A DNA stretch of 64,000 nt from Vampirovibrionales bacterium (GTDB lineage: Bacteria > Cyanobacteriota > Vampirovibrionia > Vampirovibrionales > Vampirovibrionaceae), in assembly GCA_029262635.1 (NCBI GenBank), contig JAJCZA010000012.1:81189-145188 (forward strand), in the 5' to 3' direction. The first letter of the stretch is position 1, and each line of letters begins with the position of its first letter. This document shows positions 19,761-29,439 of this stretch, piece by piece. The notes under the pieces were generated by a model. The model saw nothing but the letters and a program-made list of their open reading frames with translations, was not told the DNA's origin and searched no databases. The translations under genes were made by a program, and so were the position numbers.

Positions 19761-20441
19761 ATGATTGTTGAGAACATACTATTCTGGATTTTTGCCCCGC
19801 TAGCGGTGACCGCCGCTTTGGGTGTTGTGTTTCATCGCAGCTTGATTTATTCTGCGCTGTTTCTCATTGTTGTGTTTCTATCTATTGCTGGTGTTTTTGT
19901 CCTGAATAATGCCGACTTTTTAGCGGTGGCTCAAACCATTGTTTACGGTGTGGGCCTAACCATTGTTATTTTATTTGGAATTATGTTTACTGGCGATCGC
20001 CCCTTTGATGATCGCTTGGCTTCACCGGGCAAACGGCTTGCTTACCTGATTGTAGGGGCCATGTTATTGGCCATGTTGATTCCCGCTGCGGTTTATCAAT
20101 ACAATATTCATCCGGCTTCCGAAGCTTTGATTGCTACGTATATGACCGAGGGTAGTACGGGTTTACTGGGTTTAGCCTTGTTTACACAATATGCCTTGCC
20201 TTTTGAAGTGGCTTCCGTACTCTTGTTACTTGCCATGGTGGGCGCGATTATTCTTTCTAAAAAACAGATGGTTCCCACCGAAAAAACCTCGGTTAAATAT
20301 GCGTTACCTTCGACAACCCTGGGAAGCACAGCGGAAGAAATTTATGAGAAAGCCCCGTTTCATGGGCACTTGCCCAAGGAGCAACCGGCCTCTGAAGCGG
20401 AAACAAATGGCGCTGAAACACAAGAAATGATAGGAGTTTAG
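19761..20441 (+). CDS. nuoJ: NADH-quinone oxidoreductase subunit J (NdhG type)
   Basis: Membrane subunit with five hydrophobic segments (about residues 5-22, 30-48, 56-73, 92-110, 146-168). The TM3 region AVAQTIVYGVGLTIVILFGIMF has the conserved Gly that forms a pi-bulge in complex I, at about 57-78. The last 55 residues are hydrophilic and vary between species. A 30-base gap separates it from nuoI, the largest break in the front half of the operon; nuoK follows after 4 bases. Confidence 0.93.
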   Translation: MIVENILFWIFAPLAVTAALGVVFHRSLIYSALFLIVVFLSIAGVFVLNNADFLAVAQTIVYGVGLTIVILFGIMFTGDRPFDDRLASPGKRLAYLIVGAMLLAMLIPAAVYQYNIHPASEALIATYMTEGSTGLLGLALFTQYALPFEVASVLLLLAMVGAIILSKKQMVPTEKTSVKYALPSTTLGSTAEEIYEKAPFHGHLPKEQPASEAETNGAETQEMIGV

Positions 20442-20445
20442 CAGG

Positions 20446-20790
20446 ATGCTGGATACGGTTTTCAATGTGACACTGACCCATTATTTGGTTTTGGCATCGG
20501 TTCTTTTTATTATTGGTCTTGTGGGTGTTATGACCTGTCGTAATGTGATTCGGGTGCTGATGTCTCTGGAGTTGATGCTTAATGCGGTTAACATTAATAT
20601 GGTGGCATTTAATAATTATCTGAATCCAGAGATGGCAGATGGAACCCCTTTACTTTCCGGTCATGTGTTTTCGATTTTTATTTTAACCATTGCGGCGGCT
20701 GAGGCGGCGGTGGGTCTGGCTATTGTCATTGCCCTGTATCGTCAACGCGCAACCGTGGATATGGAAACGTTTAACCTGCTTAAAGGTTAA
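20446..20790 (+). CDS. nuoK: NADH-quinone oxidoreductase subunit K (NdhE type)
   Basis: Small antiporter-like subunit of three helices. Conserved glutamates sit in SLELMLNAVN (second helix) and in AAAEAAVGLAIVIAL (third helix); both are used in proton transfer. 114 residues; the usual core of about 100 plus a short N-terminal addition. Spaced 4 bases from nuoJ and 77 bases from nuoL. Confidence 0.95.
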   Translation: MLDTVFNVTLTHYLVLASVLFIIGLVGVMTCRNVIRVLMSLELMLNAVNINMVAFNNYLNPEMADGTPLLSGHVFSIFILTIAAAEAAVGLAIVIALYRQRATVDMETFNLLKG

Positions 20791-20867
20791 AAGGTACAGA
20801 AAGTAAAAATAAGAAGTAACAGGCATTTAAAACACGACATTTTTAACGAAAGAGGTCTTCTCAAACA

Positions 20868-22880
20868 ATGGAACAACTGACACATTGGCTTATCGAAAAC
20901 GTTTGGATGATTCCTGTTTATCCACTGTTGGGGTTTTTCCTGATCCTGCTGATTCGAGTGGTCGGGGGTGTGACCAATGACAGCACCAAAAAATTCTGTA
21001 TGGCGACAACCGTTTTAGCTACGTTTATGGGCCTAATGCATACGTTGCCCTTTGTTTCCCAGTTGTTAGCGGGCCAACTGCAAGATATTCAGGTGAATGT
21101 ACCGTGGCTCAAAGCGGGTAATTTTGTTCTGTCCATGGGTTATCTGATTGATCCCATGTCTGTCATGATGCTGTTTGTGGTGACCTTTATCAGTCTGTTT
21201 ATTCAGATTTATACCCACGGCTATATGGAAAAGGATCCGGGCTATTCCAAGTTTTATGCCTATTTAGCGTTGTTTAATTTTTCCATGTTAGGTTTGGTCT
21301 TGAGTACAAACCTGTTCCAGATGTATATTTTCTGGGAACTTGTTGGTGTGTCTAGCTATTTGTTAATTGGCTTTTGGTTTACTCGTCCGGATGCGGCAGC
21401 GGCTTCGGTGAAAGCTTTTTTAATGAATCGGGTGGGCGACTTTGGCCTTTTAATTGGCATTTTGCTCTTCCTGTTTATGACTTTCAACTGGTGGATGACC
21501 TCTGCAGGTAATGAGGTTCTGTTGTCCTTTACTGGCATGACCCAGTTTGCCCAAGCGGCTCATTTGAATCCAGGGCTTTTGCCGCCTGCAGGCGTCATGA
21601 CTCTGATTGCGATATTAATTTTTATGGGACCTATGGCAAAAAGCGCTCAGGTTCCTCTTCATACCTGGTTACCTGATGCAATGGCCGGCCCCACACCGAT
21701 TAGTGCCCTGATTCATGCGGCAACTATGGTGGCGGCTGGTGTCTACTTGGTGGGTCGGGTGTTTCCGGTGTTCCAGTTATCGCCTTCGGCAATGATTTTT
21801 GTAGCGGTTATTGGAACCATTACGGCGGTTATTGCGGCGACCATTGCTTTGACTCAGACGGATATCAAAAAGGCACTGGCCTACTCAACCTGTTCCCAGT
21901 TAGGGTTTATGGTGGCGGCTATGGGATGCGGTGCTTTCGCGGCAGGACTATTCCATTTGTTTACCCATGCGTTCTTTAAGGCCATGTTGTTTCTTTGTTC
22001 GGGTAGCGTGATCCATGCCTGTGAAGACGAACAGGATATGACGAAGATGGGTGGTCTGCTGAAAAAATTGCCCATTACAGGCTGGACTTACTTGATTGGA
22101 ACCCTGTCTATTTCTGGTATGTTATGGACCAGCGGGTTTTGGTCAAAAGATGAAATTTTAGTCGGTGCCCAGTCGTTTAATATGGTTATTTTTTGGATTC
22201 TTGCTATAACGGCTGGGGTGACTGCTTTTTACATGTTTAGAACCTTCTATATGACCTTTTTGGGTGAATATCGAGGGGAAGCGCATGTCCATCATGAGTC
22301 GTCCGCTATGGTACTTCCGTTAGTGGTTTTAGCAGTGCCGTCCTTGATTATTGGCTTTTTGCTTTCTGGTAAATCAGGGCTGGTTGGTCTGCAACTCCCC
22401 TCGTTTTCGGATATGATTGTTCTAACAGGCATGAATCATGGGCATGAAGTGGCACACGGGGCCACTCATGGCGCCGCACATCATGGGCCTTTTTCCCATG
22501 ACCAAATCGGGTATTTATCCATGGGGTTGGGGCTGGCTGGTTTTGCGCTGGCAACACTCATGTATTGGAAACCCCTGAATGACCTGCCTGGCAAGTTACG
22601 CTCCTCGTTTTCTCCCCTCTATCAACTGTTTTTAAATAAATGGTACTTTGATACGATGTATGGTGCCTTTGTGGATAAAGTTTATCTGGTATTTGCCGAA
22701 GCGTCGGCTCGATTTGATAAGGGCTTTATTGACGGCATTGTTAACTGGACGGGCACTTCGGTTATGGGGACCGGTGGCGCGTTACGTAAATTACAGACCG
22801 GTAAAGTCCAGACATACGTTGCGGTAGTGGCTTTCTCGGTTGTTATTCTGACCCTGTTATTAATGTATTGGTTTCTATAG
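20868..22880 (+). CDS. nuoL: NADH-quinone oxidoreductase subunit L (NdhF type)
   Basis: Distal proton-pumping subunit, Mrp-antiporter related. Seen: MYIFWELVGVSSYLLIGFW (pumping Glu in TM5), PMAKSAQVPLHTWLPDAMAGPTPISALIHAATMV (lysine and histidine channel region, about residues 257-290), and KKALAYSTCSQLGFM. The C-terminal part with a long lateral helix and final membrane helix is present, giving 670 residues. A His-rich loop (about 522-545: MNHGHEVAHG and later HHGPFSH) stands out; such loops vary and could bind metal, but no role is known. Confidence 0.96.
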   Translation: MEQLTHWLIENVWMIPVYPLLGFFLILLIRVVGGVTNDSTKKFCMATTVLATFMGLMHTLPFVSQLLAGQLQDIQVNVPWLKAGNFVLSMGYLIDPMSVMMLFVVTFISLFIQIYTHGYMEKDPGYSKFYAYLALFNFSMLGLVLSTNLFQMYIFWELVGVSSYLLIGFWFTRPDAAAASVKAFLMNRVGDFGLLIGILLFLFMTFNWWMTSAGNEVLLSFTGMTQFAQAAHLNPGLLPPAGVMTLIAILIFMGPMAKSAQVPLHTWLPDAMAGPTPISALIHAATMVAAGVYLVGRVFPVFQLSPSAMIFVAVIGTITAVIAATIALTQTDIKKALAYSTCSQLGFMVAAMGCGAFAAGLFHLFTHAFFKAMLFLCSGSVIHACEDEQDMTKMGGLLKKLPITGWTYLIGTLSISGMLWTSGFWSKDEILVGAQSFNMVIFWILAITAGVTAFYMFRTFYMTFLGEYRGEAHVHHESSAMVLPLVVLAVPSLIIGFLLSGKSGLVGLQLPSFSDMIVLTGMNHGHEVAHGATHGAAHHGPFSHDQIGYLSMGLGLAGFALATLMYWKPLNDLPGKLRSSFSPLYQLFLNKWYFDTMYGAFVDKVYLVFAEASARFDKGFIDGIVNWTGTSVMGTGGALRKLQTGKVQTYVAVVAFSVVILTLLLMYWFL

Positions 22881-22886
22881 GAGCGT

Positions 22887-24626
22887 TTGAACCTCGTGTC
22901 TGAAAACTTTTTGCCTCAAAACTACCTTACTTGCCTGCTTGCGCTGCCTATTGTTTTTGCGTTGGCTCTTCCCTTCCTTAAACCCAACGAAGGGAGTAAG
23001 AATATCCATTTTTATGGTGTAGGCGCTTCGGTTGTCCTTTTTCTGTTTTCGTCACTTGCCTGGCTGGTAACGGGGCGTTTAAAAGGTGATGGACTGAATC
23101 TTTTATACAATTCGTTAACGGAAGTTCATCCGTGGTTTCCTAATTTGGGGATTCACTATGCTGTCGGGGCTGATGGCCTGTCATTGACCATGATGATTTT
23201 AACCACGTTTCTGTTGGTGATGGCGTCAGTGGCCAGTATTACCAACATTAAAAAACGAGTTAAGCTTTACTATGGCATGTTGTTTATTCTTACCACGGCG
23301 GTGATGGGTGTTTTTCTGGCGCGGGACTCTTTCCTCTTTTTCCTTTTCTATGAGTTAGAACTGATTCCCATGTACTTGCTGATTGCCATTTGGGGCGGTC
23401 CGAATCGTAAATATGCATCGTTGAAATTTGTCTTGTACACGCTGTTTGGCTCGGTCTTTTTACTGGCTGGAATTTTAGGGCTTTATTTTCACATCAGTAG
23501 TACCGGTGGTATCGCGGTGCAGGGACAAGAATTTCTGTTCCCGATTATTCAGGCCCATGCGGCGACGTTGGCACCGACGGCCCAGTTGTTAATCTTTTTG
23601 GCGTTTTTTATTGGTTTTGGCGTGAAATTGCCTATGGTGCCGTTTCATACTTGGTTACCGGATGCCCATGTTGAGGCGCCGACGCCGGTTAGTATGCTGT
23701 TAGCCGGGATTCTTTTGAAAATGGGCGCTTATGGGATGATGCGCTTTTGTTGGGAGTATTTGCCCGAAGCGGCTTACGAGCTTGCTCCATGGGTGGCGGC
23801 ACTGGCGGTGATTAACATTGTTTATACGGCTGGCGTTGCGCTGGTTCAAAAAGACTTAAAAAAACTGATTGCCTATAGTAGTGTCAGCCACATGGGCTTT
23901 GTCCTGTTGGGGCTAGCGGCCATGAATGAGCTTGGTTTTAATGGCGCCGTGTTTGTAATGTTTGCTCATGGAATCGTTAGTGCGGCGCTCTTTATGTGTG
24001 TGGGCACCCTGTACACCCGAACCCATACTCGAATGATTGCGGATTTTGGTGGTCTGGGCAAGCAGGTACCGGTGATTTTCTACTTCTTTATGTTTATGTC
24101 CATGGCCAGTTTAGGTTTGCCCCTGTTAATCAGCTTTGCCAGTGAGACGCTGGTGTTTTATGGGGCGTTTTTGTCCGATTTCTTTCACCATACGATTCCT
24201 TTTTTCGGGTTGAAGCTCTTCTGGCATATGCGTTTAGCGACCTTGTTATCGGCGTTGGGTATTATTATTGGTGCCGCTTACCTGCTCTGGATGTTAAAGC
24301 GAGTCTTTTTTGGTGAGATGCCTAAAAAATGGAATCAGTTGGCCGACGCAAGCCGAAGCGAGGTCTTTGTGTTGGCGACGCTGGCTCTTTTGGTGATGGG
24401 TTATGGATTTCAACCGGCGTTGATTACGCACCATTTTGAAGCGGAAGTGTCTAATGTGGCCCGAATGTATCCGATGATTCATGCGCGAAAGCAAATGGAA
24501 GCGTCGGCGGCGCGTCAAATAAAAGGACCAAAATCAACGATAAAACAGTTATCCAGTGCCGAATCAATATCTGGCGCACAAGTAGAAGACACTGTCGAAC
24601 AACAGGAGTTGGTTACCTATGAATGA
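22887..24626 (+). CDS. nuoM: NADH-quinone oxidoreductase subunit M (NdhD type)
   Basis: Second antiporter-like pump. Seen: FLFFLFYELELIPMYLLIAIWGG (TM5 Glu), GVKLPMVPFHTWLPDAHVEAPTPVSMLLAG (channel lysine and His) and KKLIAYSSVSHMGFV, at about residues 148-345. It starts either with TTG at 22887 (AGGAG three bases upstream) or GTG at 22896 (12 bases); neither spacing is ideal. The last 60 residues are hydrophilic and unusual for NuoM. It overlaps nuoN by 8 bases. Confidence 0.95.
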   Translation: MNLVSENFLPQNYLTCLLALPIVFALALPFLKPNEGSKNIHFYGVGASVVLFLFSSLAWLVTGRLKGDGLNLLYNSLTEVHPWFPNLGIHYAVGADGLSLTMMILTTFLLVMASVASITNIKKRVKLYYGMLFILTTAVMGVFLARDSFLFFLFYELELIPMYLLIAIWGGPNRKYASLKFVLYTLFGSVFLLAGILGLYFHISSTGGIAVQGQEFLFPIIQAHAATLAPTAQLLIFLAFFIGFGVKLPMVPFHTWLPDAHVEAPTPVSMLLAGILLKMGAYGMMRFCWEYLPEAAYELAPWVAALAVINIVYTAGVALVQKDLKKLIAYSSVSHMGFVLLGLAAMNELGFNGAVFVMFAHGIVSAALFMCVGTLYTRTHTRMIADFGGLGKQVPVIFYFFMFMSMASLGLPLLISFASETLVFYGAFLSDFFHHTIPFFGLKLFWHMRLATLLSALGIIIGAAYLLWMLKRVFFGEMPKKWNQLADASRSEVFVLATLALLVMGYGFQPALITHHFEAEVSNVARMYPMIHARKQMEASAARQIKGPKSTIKQLSSAESISGAQVEDTVEQQELVTYE

Positions 24627-26265
24627 TTTGATTCAATCCATATTTGGTTGGGTTGTTGAAAGCCCGTTTGGGCAATTTGTCAGTGCAGAGAACCTGTTGT
24701 TACTGACTCCCGAATTCTTATTGCTGGTGGTGATTTCTGTGGGCCTGTTTCAAACCATGAGTGATCGTTTGGATGATCAGAAAGAAACCTGGAAGCTTTC
24801 TGTTCTCGGCGTGTTTTTGGCATTGTTTAGTCTGGTTTCAATTTTTCTCATTGTGGATCCAGCCGATGGAGTGTCTTATCTTTTTATGGACTCGTCGACT
24901 TTAATGCCATCGACACTTGGCTTGCCTGTGTTCTATGACATGTTTCGGGCGGACCTGTTTTCTGTTACGGTTCGCTTTTTCCTTCTCCTGGGCACGTTGT
25001 TGGTCTTGCTCTTTTCCCGTCGTTATATTGAAACCCGCTCCTCAGTGCCCGGCGAGTTTTATATTCTGATGCTAGGCGCTACGCTAGGCGCTATGCTCAT
25101 GGCGGGCGCTAATGATCTCATCATGCTGTTTGTGGCGTTGGAAACCCTGGGGATTTCCTCTTTTATTCTGGCGGGCTACTTACGTGGGGAGCCAAAAAGT
25201 ACAGAAGCCTCTCTGAAGTATCTGGTGTTTGGTGGAACCGCTACGGCTGTTCTGCTGTTTGGTTTTTCGCTATTGTATGGTCTTTCAGGTGGACAAACCG
25301 GCTTTCAGGAAATTGTCCAGGGACTTCAACAGGCCAATAGCTCTGGCCTAAATTTTGCCGTGGTGTCACTCATGTTTATCATGATTTTAGGTGGGTTTGC
25401 GTTTAAATTATCGGCAGCGCCTTTTCATATGTGGACACCGGATATCTATGAAGGTGCGCCCACTCCGGTGACCGCGTTTTTATCCGTGGTGTCCAAAATG
25501 GGTGCTTTTGCGATGGTAATCCGCTTCCTTTTTGTTGTGTTGAGTGTGGCACCGGCGCAAGAGATACTGATGCCTCTTTACATGATTTTTGGCGTACTGG
25601 CGTTGATTTCGATGACGCTGGGCAACGTGGCGGCGCTTAAGCAAACCACCATTAAGCGCATGCTGGCTTACAGTACCATTGCCCATGTTGGGTATCTTTT
25701 CCTCGGCTTTCTGGTGATGGGTGTGGATTCCATTTCCAGTATCCTGTTTTACCTAATGACCTATGTATTTATGAATCTCGGCGCCTTTGCCGTGGCGGTT
25801 CAGTTTACCAATGAAACGGGACGGGATGATATTGCCGCCTATGCCGGGCTGGTTCAGAAAAAACCGTTCCTTGCTTTCTATATGACTTTTTTCTTGCTTT
25901 CGCTGGCTGGAATTCCCATTACGGCTGGCTTTTTCGCTAAATTTTTCCTTTTTCAAACCGTTGCGGCGGCTGGTAGTGGCTATATCTGGTTTGTTGTTAT
26001 CGCTTTGTTAAATAGTACCATTTCACTCTATTACTATATCAATGTGATTCGACTGATGTTGGTAGCCGAGCCGTCAGACACGGTAATCGCTATGTCACGA
26101 CGGGTGGAATTTGCCACCGCTCTTCCGGTTACGTTGGCGTTGATGATTTGTTTCTTGGGAACACTACTTCTTGGTGTGTATGCGGATCCCTTGATGGCCC
26201 TATCACGTGATGCCGTAAGTCAACTTAAGGTGACGGATTCGCAAATGCTGTCTCAGTCAAAATAG
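24619..26265 (+). CDS. nuoN: NADH-quinone oxidoreductase subunit N (NdhB type)
   Basis: Third antiporter-like pump and last gene of the operon. Seen: LFVALETLGISSFILAGYLRG (TM5 Glu), GFAFKLSAAPFHMWTPDIYEGAPTPVTAFLS and KRMLAYSTIAHVGYLFLG, at about residues 170-355. 548 residues is slightly long. The final 41 bases overlap, on the opposite strand, the 3' end of trmFO, so no terminator can lie between the two genes. Confidence 0.95.
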   Translation: MNDLIQSIFGWVVESPFGQFVSAENLLLLTPEFLLLVVISVGLFQTMSDRLDDQKETWKLSVLGVFLALFSLVSIFLIVDPADGVSYLFMDSSTLMPSTLGLPVFYDMFRADLFSVTVRFFLLLGTLLVLLFSRRYIETRSSVPGEFYILMLGATLGAMLMAGANDLIMLFVALETLGISSFILAGYLRGEPKSTEASLKYLVFGGTATAVLLFGFSLLYGLSGGQTGFQEIVQGLQQANSSGLNFAVVSLMFIMILGGFAFKLSAAPFHMWTPDIYEGAPTPVTAFLSVVSKMGAFAMVIRFLFVVLSVAPAQEILMPLYMIFGVLALISMTLGNVAALKQTTIKRMLAYSTIAHVGYLFLGFLVMGVDSISSILFYLMTYVFMNLGAFAVAVQFTNETGRDDIAAYAGLVQKKPFLAFYMTFFLLSLAGIPITAGFFAKFFLFQTVAAAGSGYIWFVVIALLNSTISLYYYINVIRLMLVAEPSDTVIAMSRRVEFATALPVTLALMICFLGTLLLGVYADPLMALSRDAVSQLKVTDSQMLSQSK

Positions 26266-27673
26266 GCGGTGTCGGGACAGTAACTTCATGTTGAACGGGC
26301 ATGTGATGTTGGGCCATTAACATCTGGAGTTGCTTTAATGATCGCTGACTTAGTAATGTGTTGCGATAAGCTTTCCACTCCTGCTTTTTTTTAAATTTTC
26401 GTTTCCCTGGGAGTAAACCATTGGCCAGTTCGGGTAAAATGCCCCAGTTGCTGTTAATGGGCTGAAAATTTTTGCCGACAGCTTCGTCTCGGGTAATGTA
26501 ATGGAGAAGGGAGCCGAGCATGGTTTCTCGTGGCAGGATCAAGAGAGGTTTGTTTTCTACCCGCTGGCGGATATTGAGAGCTGCTATTAAGCCAGTGGCA
26601 ATGGACTCCGTGTAACCTTCAGTTCCCGTGAGTTGTCCTCCGATGAAGATGTGAGGGTCGGTTTTGAGCTGAAGCGTGGATTGAAGAACCTCTGGGCTAT
26701 GAAGGTAGGTGTTTCGATGCATTACCCCGTAGCGAACCACATCGGCGGACTCCAGGCCCGGAATCATTTGGATCATGGCTTTTTGGTCGCCCCATTTAAT
26801 GTTGGTTTGGAAACCAACCATGTTATAGAGGGTGCCTTCCCGGTTATCCTGTCGGAGCTGTACTACCGCATAGGGCCAGCGTCCTGTTTTTGGGTCGGTT
26901 AGCCCCACCGGTTTCATCGGGCCATAACGCAGGGTATCAATACCCCGTGAAGCAATGACTTCCACGGGGAGACAATTTTCAAAGTAGTTGGCTTTCTCGT
27001 CTTTTTCAAAGGTTTTCAATTCTATTTTTTCCGATGCCAGAATAAATTGAACCAGCGCCTCGTATTGGACCTGATCCAGTGGGCAGTTGATATAGCTTTG
27101 GGGTTCTTCGGAAATCTTTTCATCCCCGTAGCGATCCAGCACAAAGGCCGTATCGAAATTGATTGATTCTTTCGTTATGATGGGCGAAGCGGCATCAAAG
27201 AAAAAGAGTTGTTGTCGGTTGACCTTTTGGGCGAGCGCTTCGGTGAGCTTGGGAGAGGTCATAGGACCGGTGGCGATGAGAATAAAGTCGGCGTCTTCAG
27301 GTAGGGTGTCGATTTCTTCGCCCTTAAAATCAATGTTTGGATGGGCCATAATACGATCCGTGACTCGTTGAGCAAACTCGTCCCGATCCACGGCCAAGGC
27401 TTTGCCCGCCGGGACTGAAATTTCCTGGGCAATGGCCAAAAGCTGACAATTTAAAGTGTCCAACTCTAGTTTGAGCAAGCCGCTGGCAGTAGTCGGGCCT
27501 TGAGAGCCAAAGCTATTACTGCATACGATTTCAGCTAAATTGGTATTATGGTGGGCCGGGGATTTTTTTTGAGGTTTCATGTCATATAAGGTGACCGGAA
27601 TCCCTTGTTCGGCGAGTTGAAGCGCGGCTTCCGAGCCGGCGAGTCCGCCGCCGATAATCACAATATAGGCCAT
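26225..27673 (-). CDS. trmFO: Methylenetetrahydrofolate-tRNA-(uracil-54-C5)-methyltransferase (FAD)
   Basis: Makes ribothymidine at position 54 of tRNA using methylene-THF as methyl donor and FAD as reductant. Seen: the dinucleotide motif IIGGGLAGSEAA at the start, MKPQKKSPAHH, LAEIVCSNSFGS, the LKLELDTL segment, and the C-terminal GGQLTGTEGYTESIATGL, all typical of TrmFO rather than the paralogue GidA/MnmG. The length of 482 is a little over the usual 440-470, with the excess at the variable C-terminus, which is the part overlapping nuoN. Confidence 0.95.
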   Translation of the reverse strand: MAYIVIIGGGLAGSEAALQLAEQGIPVTLYDMKPQKKSPAHHNTNLAEIVCSNSFGSQGPTTASGLLKLELDTLNCQLLAIAQEISVPAGKALAVDRDEFAQRVTDRIMAHPNIDFKGEEIDTLPEDADFILIATGPMTSPKLTEALAQKVNRQQLFFFDAASPIITKESINFDTAFVLDRYGDEKISEEPQSYINCPLDQVQYEALVQFILASEKIELKTFEKDEKANYFENCLPVEVIASRGIDTLRYGPMKPVGLTDPKTGRWPYAVVQLRQDNREGTLYNMVGFQTNIKWGDQKAMIQMIPGLESADVVRYGVMHRNTYLHSPEVLQSTLQLKTDPHIFIGGQLTGTEGYTESIATGLIAALNIRQRVENKPLLILPRETMLGSLLHYITRDEAVGKNFQPINSNWGILPELANGLLPGKRKFKKKQEWKAYRNTLLSQRSLKQLQMLMAQHHMPVQHEVTVPTPPILTETAFANPSP

Positions 27674-27840
27674 TAGGTTTGAATCCTTTGTTTTGGGGCG
27701 TGTTAAAGGGTCGATTGCTTTTGTATTGTATCTAAAACAGGGTTTATTTTATGTTTTCGATTTTTCGCATCCTTCTGCCATAATAGAAAATATCATTCCG
27801 TCGATGGTACCGATTGACGATAAACCGGGAGTTTTTCTTT

Positions 27841-28746
27841 TTGACAAAATCCATACCGAAATTGGCTTATTTAGGTCCGGAAGGTTCCCATTCCCATCAG
27901 GCGGCTTTACGTTTGGTCGCGGATGAACGTCTTAAAGGTGCCTTAGTCGATTATGAACTGGTGTCGTACGCCTCGCTAAACACGTTGATTGAGGCGGTGA
28001 GTGCCGGAAAGGTTCAATTCGGCATGATGCCGGTGGAAAACGCTTTGGAAGGATCCGTTATCGAATCCATTGAAGCTTTGGGCGGCGAGTCGTATTCGTT
28101 GGATATTGTGCTGGAATGTTCTTATCCTGTGATTCATTGCTTAATTCAGAAAGGAGGGAAGGAACGGCCTATTTTATCGGTCATGTCTCATCCTCAGGCA
28201 TTAGGACAATGTCGAGAAACCCTAAAGACGCTTTTTGGTAACACGTTGGAAAAAGAGGCCATGTCGTCCACATCAGAAGCAGTTCAGCAGTTGGCTGACG
28301 CAGAACCCTCCTGTGCGGCCATTGGAACGGAACGAGCGGCTCAACTGTATGGAATGACTGTGGTTCGCCGTGATATGAGTGATTCGCCTGATAACGTTAC
28401 CCGGTTTATGCTGATCACGTCGGCAAAGTCGTCCGGGGAGAAACAGCGGTTTTCCTTTCTCTCAAAGACGGAGTCGGTTAAAACGTTCCTCTGCATGGGG
28501 CTGGAGGAGCGACCGGGTGTATTGGTCGATATGTTACTGGTATTAAAGGCCTATGGGATTAATATGACCCGAATTGAGTCTCGTCCCAATCGGCAAGATG
28601 TGGGTACGTATCGTTTTTTTATTGACGTGGAAAAGGATTTGAAGCAACCGGAATACGAACGGGTCAACATGTATCTGGAAGCCGATACAACTTATCTTAA
28701 AACGTTAGGGCCTTATTATGCGTTGGGACACCTGCAATCAAGCTGA
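27841..28746 (+). CDS. pheA: Prephenate dehydratase with ACT domain
   Basis: Converts prephenate to phenylpyruvate for phenylalanine synthesis. Domains: a periplasmic-binding-like catalytic domain (YLGPEGSHSHQAA at the N-terminus, MMPVENALEGSV, and the catalytic TRF within SPDNVTRFML) and an ACT regulatory domain at the C-terminus with the ESRP motif, so feedback inhibition by phenylalanine is likely. No chorismate mutase domain. The frame opens at TTG 27814, but TTG at 27841 has GGGAG eight bases upstream and begins next to the first strand, so I prefer it (about 301 residues). It overlaps the opposite-strand gene by 9 bases at the 3' end. Confidence 0.93.
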   Translation: MTKSIPKLAYLGPEGSHSHQAALRLVADERLKGALVDYELVSYASLNTLIEAVSAGKVQFGMMPVENALEGSVIESIEALGGESYSLDIVLECSYPVIHCLIQKGGKERPILSVMSHPQALGQCRETLKTLFGNTLEKEAMSSTSEAVQQLADAEPSCAAIGTERAAQLYGMTVVRRDMSDSPDNVTRFMLITSAKSSGEKQRFSFLSKTESVKTFLCMGLEERPGVLVDMLLVLKAYGINMTRIESRPNRQDVGTYRFFIDVEKDLKQPEYERVNMYLEADTTYLKTLGPYYALGHLQSS

Positions 28747-29439
28747 TTTATCACCCTTCTTTTGGGCTAACTGGCCACGGTCAATTAAATCTTGAAAATA
28801 CTTTCTTTCTTTTTCTTTATACTTGTCATCCTCTTTTCGCTTTTGAACCCCCACATGTGAAAGAACACCCATTGTCATTGAGATGTCATTAGGGCCTTTT
28901 ATTGTAATATTAAGAGGGTCTAATTTTTTTCGATAACTATGATGAAGGATTTTTCGACCGATCATAAGATGATTGGAAGTGAGGACTAATTTGGATTCTC
29001 CCAGAATGTCACCGATTGTCGCGGCTGGCATCTTATCTTCAATGCTTAATAAATTTTCATTTTCTCTTAGTGTCACCATGACGTCGGTTAGTTCTCCGAC
29101 AGAAGGGTGCTGATATTTTATAGGTAGATATCCTTCGCCCTTTAGAAGAATTTCATCCTTTTTCAGTGGTTTCATTATTTCTTTAAACAGGGCTCGTTCC
29201 TTAAAAAAGGATTGTACGAGCAAGCTAAAGCTATATTTCTTTTTAGAATGTATCATCTCGTCCAAAATTACTTTAAAGTGATTGGCTCGCTCTTTTGGGA
29301 TCGATTCAACAGGGATAGTATACCCTTCCTCAACGAGGCTAACCTTATAGCGGGTGTCCATATAACGTTCATCGAAGACTCTTTTATCCGTTCTGGAAAT
29401 AACCAAGCCCCGAAACTGAGGTTGTGCGAATAGACGCAT
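28738..29439 (-). CDS. Uncharacterised A+T-rich soluble protein
   Basis: About 233 residues. I do not recognise it. The open frame reaches GTG at 29472, but an AAAGGGG ribosome site sits just before two consecutive ATGs (29442, 29439), and the second has the better spacing, giving MRLFAQPQFRGL at the start. The protein is rich in Lys, Glu and Ile, with no signal peptide or membrane segment, and ends in a highly charged helix of about 40 residues. Base composition is visibly lower in G+C than in pheA and gatC on either side, and codon choice is more A/T-ending. This could mean recent acquisition. The 3' end overlaps pheA by 9 bases. Confidence 0.7.
   Translation of the reverse strand: MRLFAQPQFRGLVISRTDKRVFDERYMDTRYKVSLVEEGYTIPVESIPKERANHFKVILDEMIHSKKKYSFSLLVQSFFKERALFKEIMKPLKKDEILLKGEGYLPIKYQHPSVGELTDVMVTLRENENLLSIEDKMPAATIGDILGESKLVLTSNHLMIGRKILHHSYRKKLDPLNITIKGPNDISMTMGVLSHVGVQKRKEDDKYKEKERKYFQDLIDRGQLAQKKGDKSA

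Noticed and set aside
28738..29439. Possible transposon or phage gene
   Set aside because: No transposase motif, terminal repeats or phage gene is present next to it. Composition alone is not enough.
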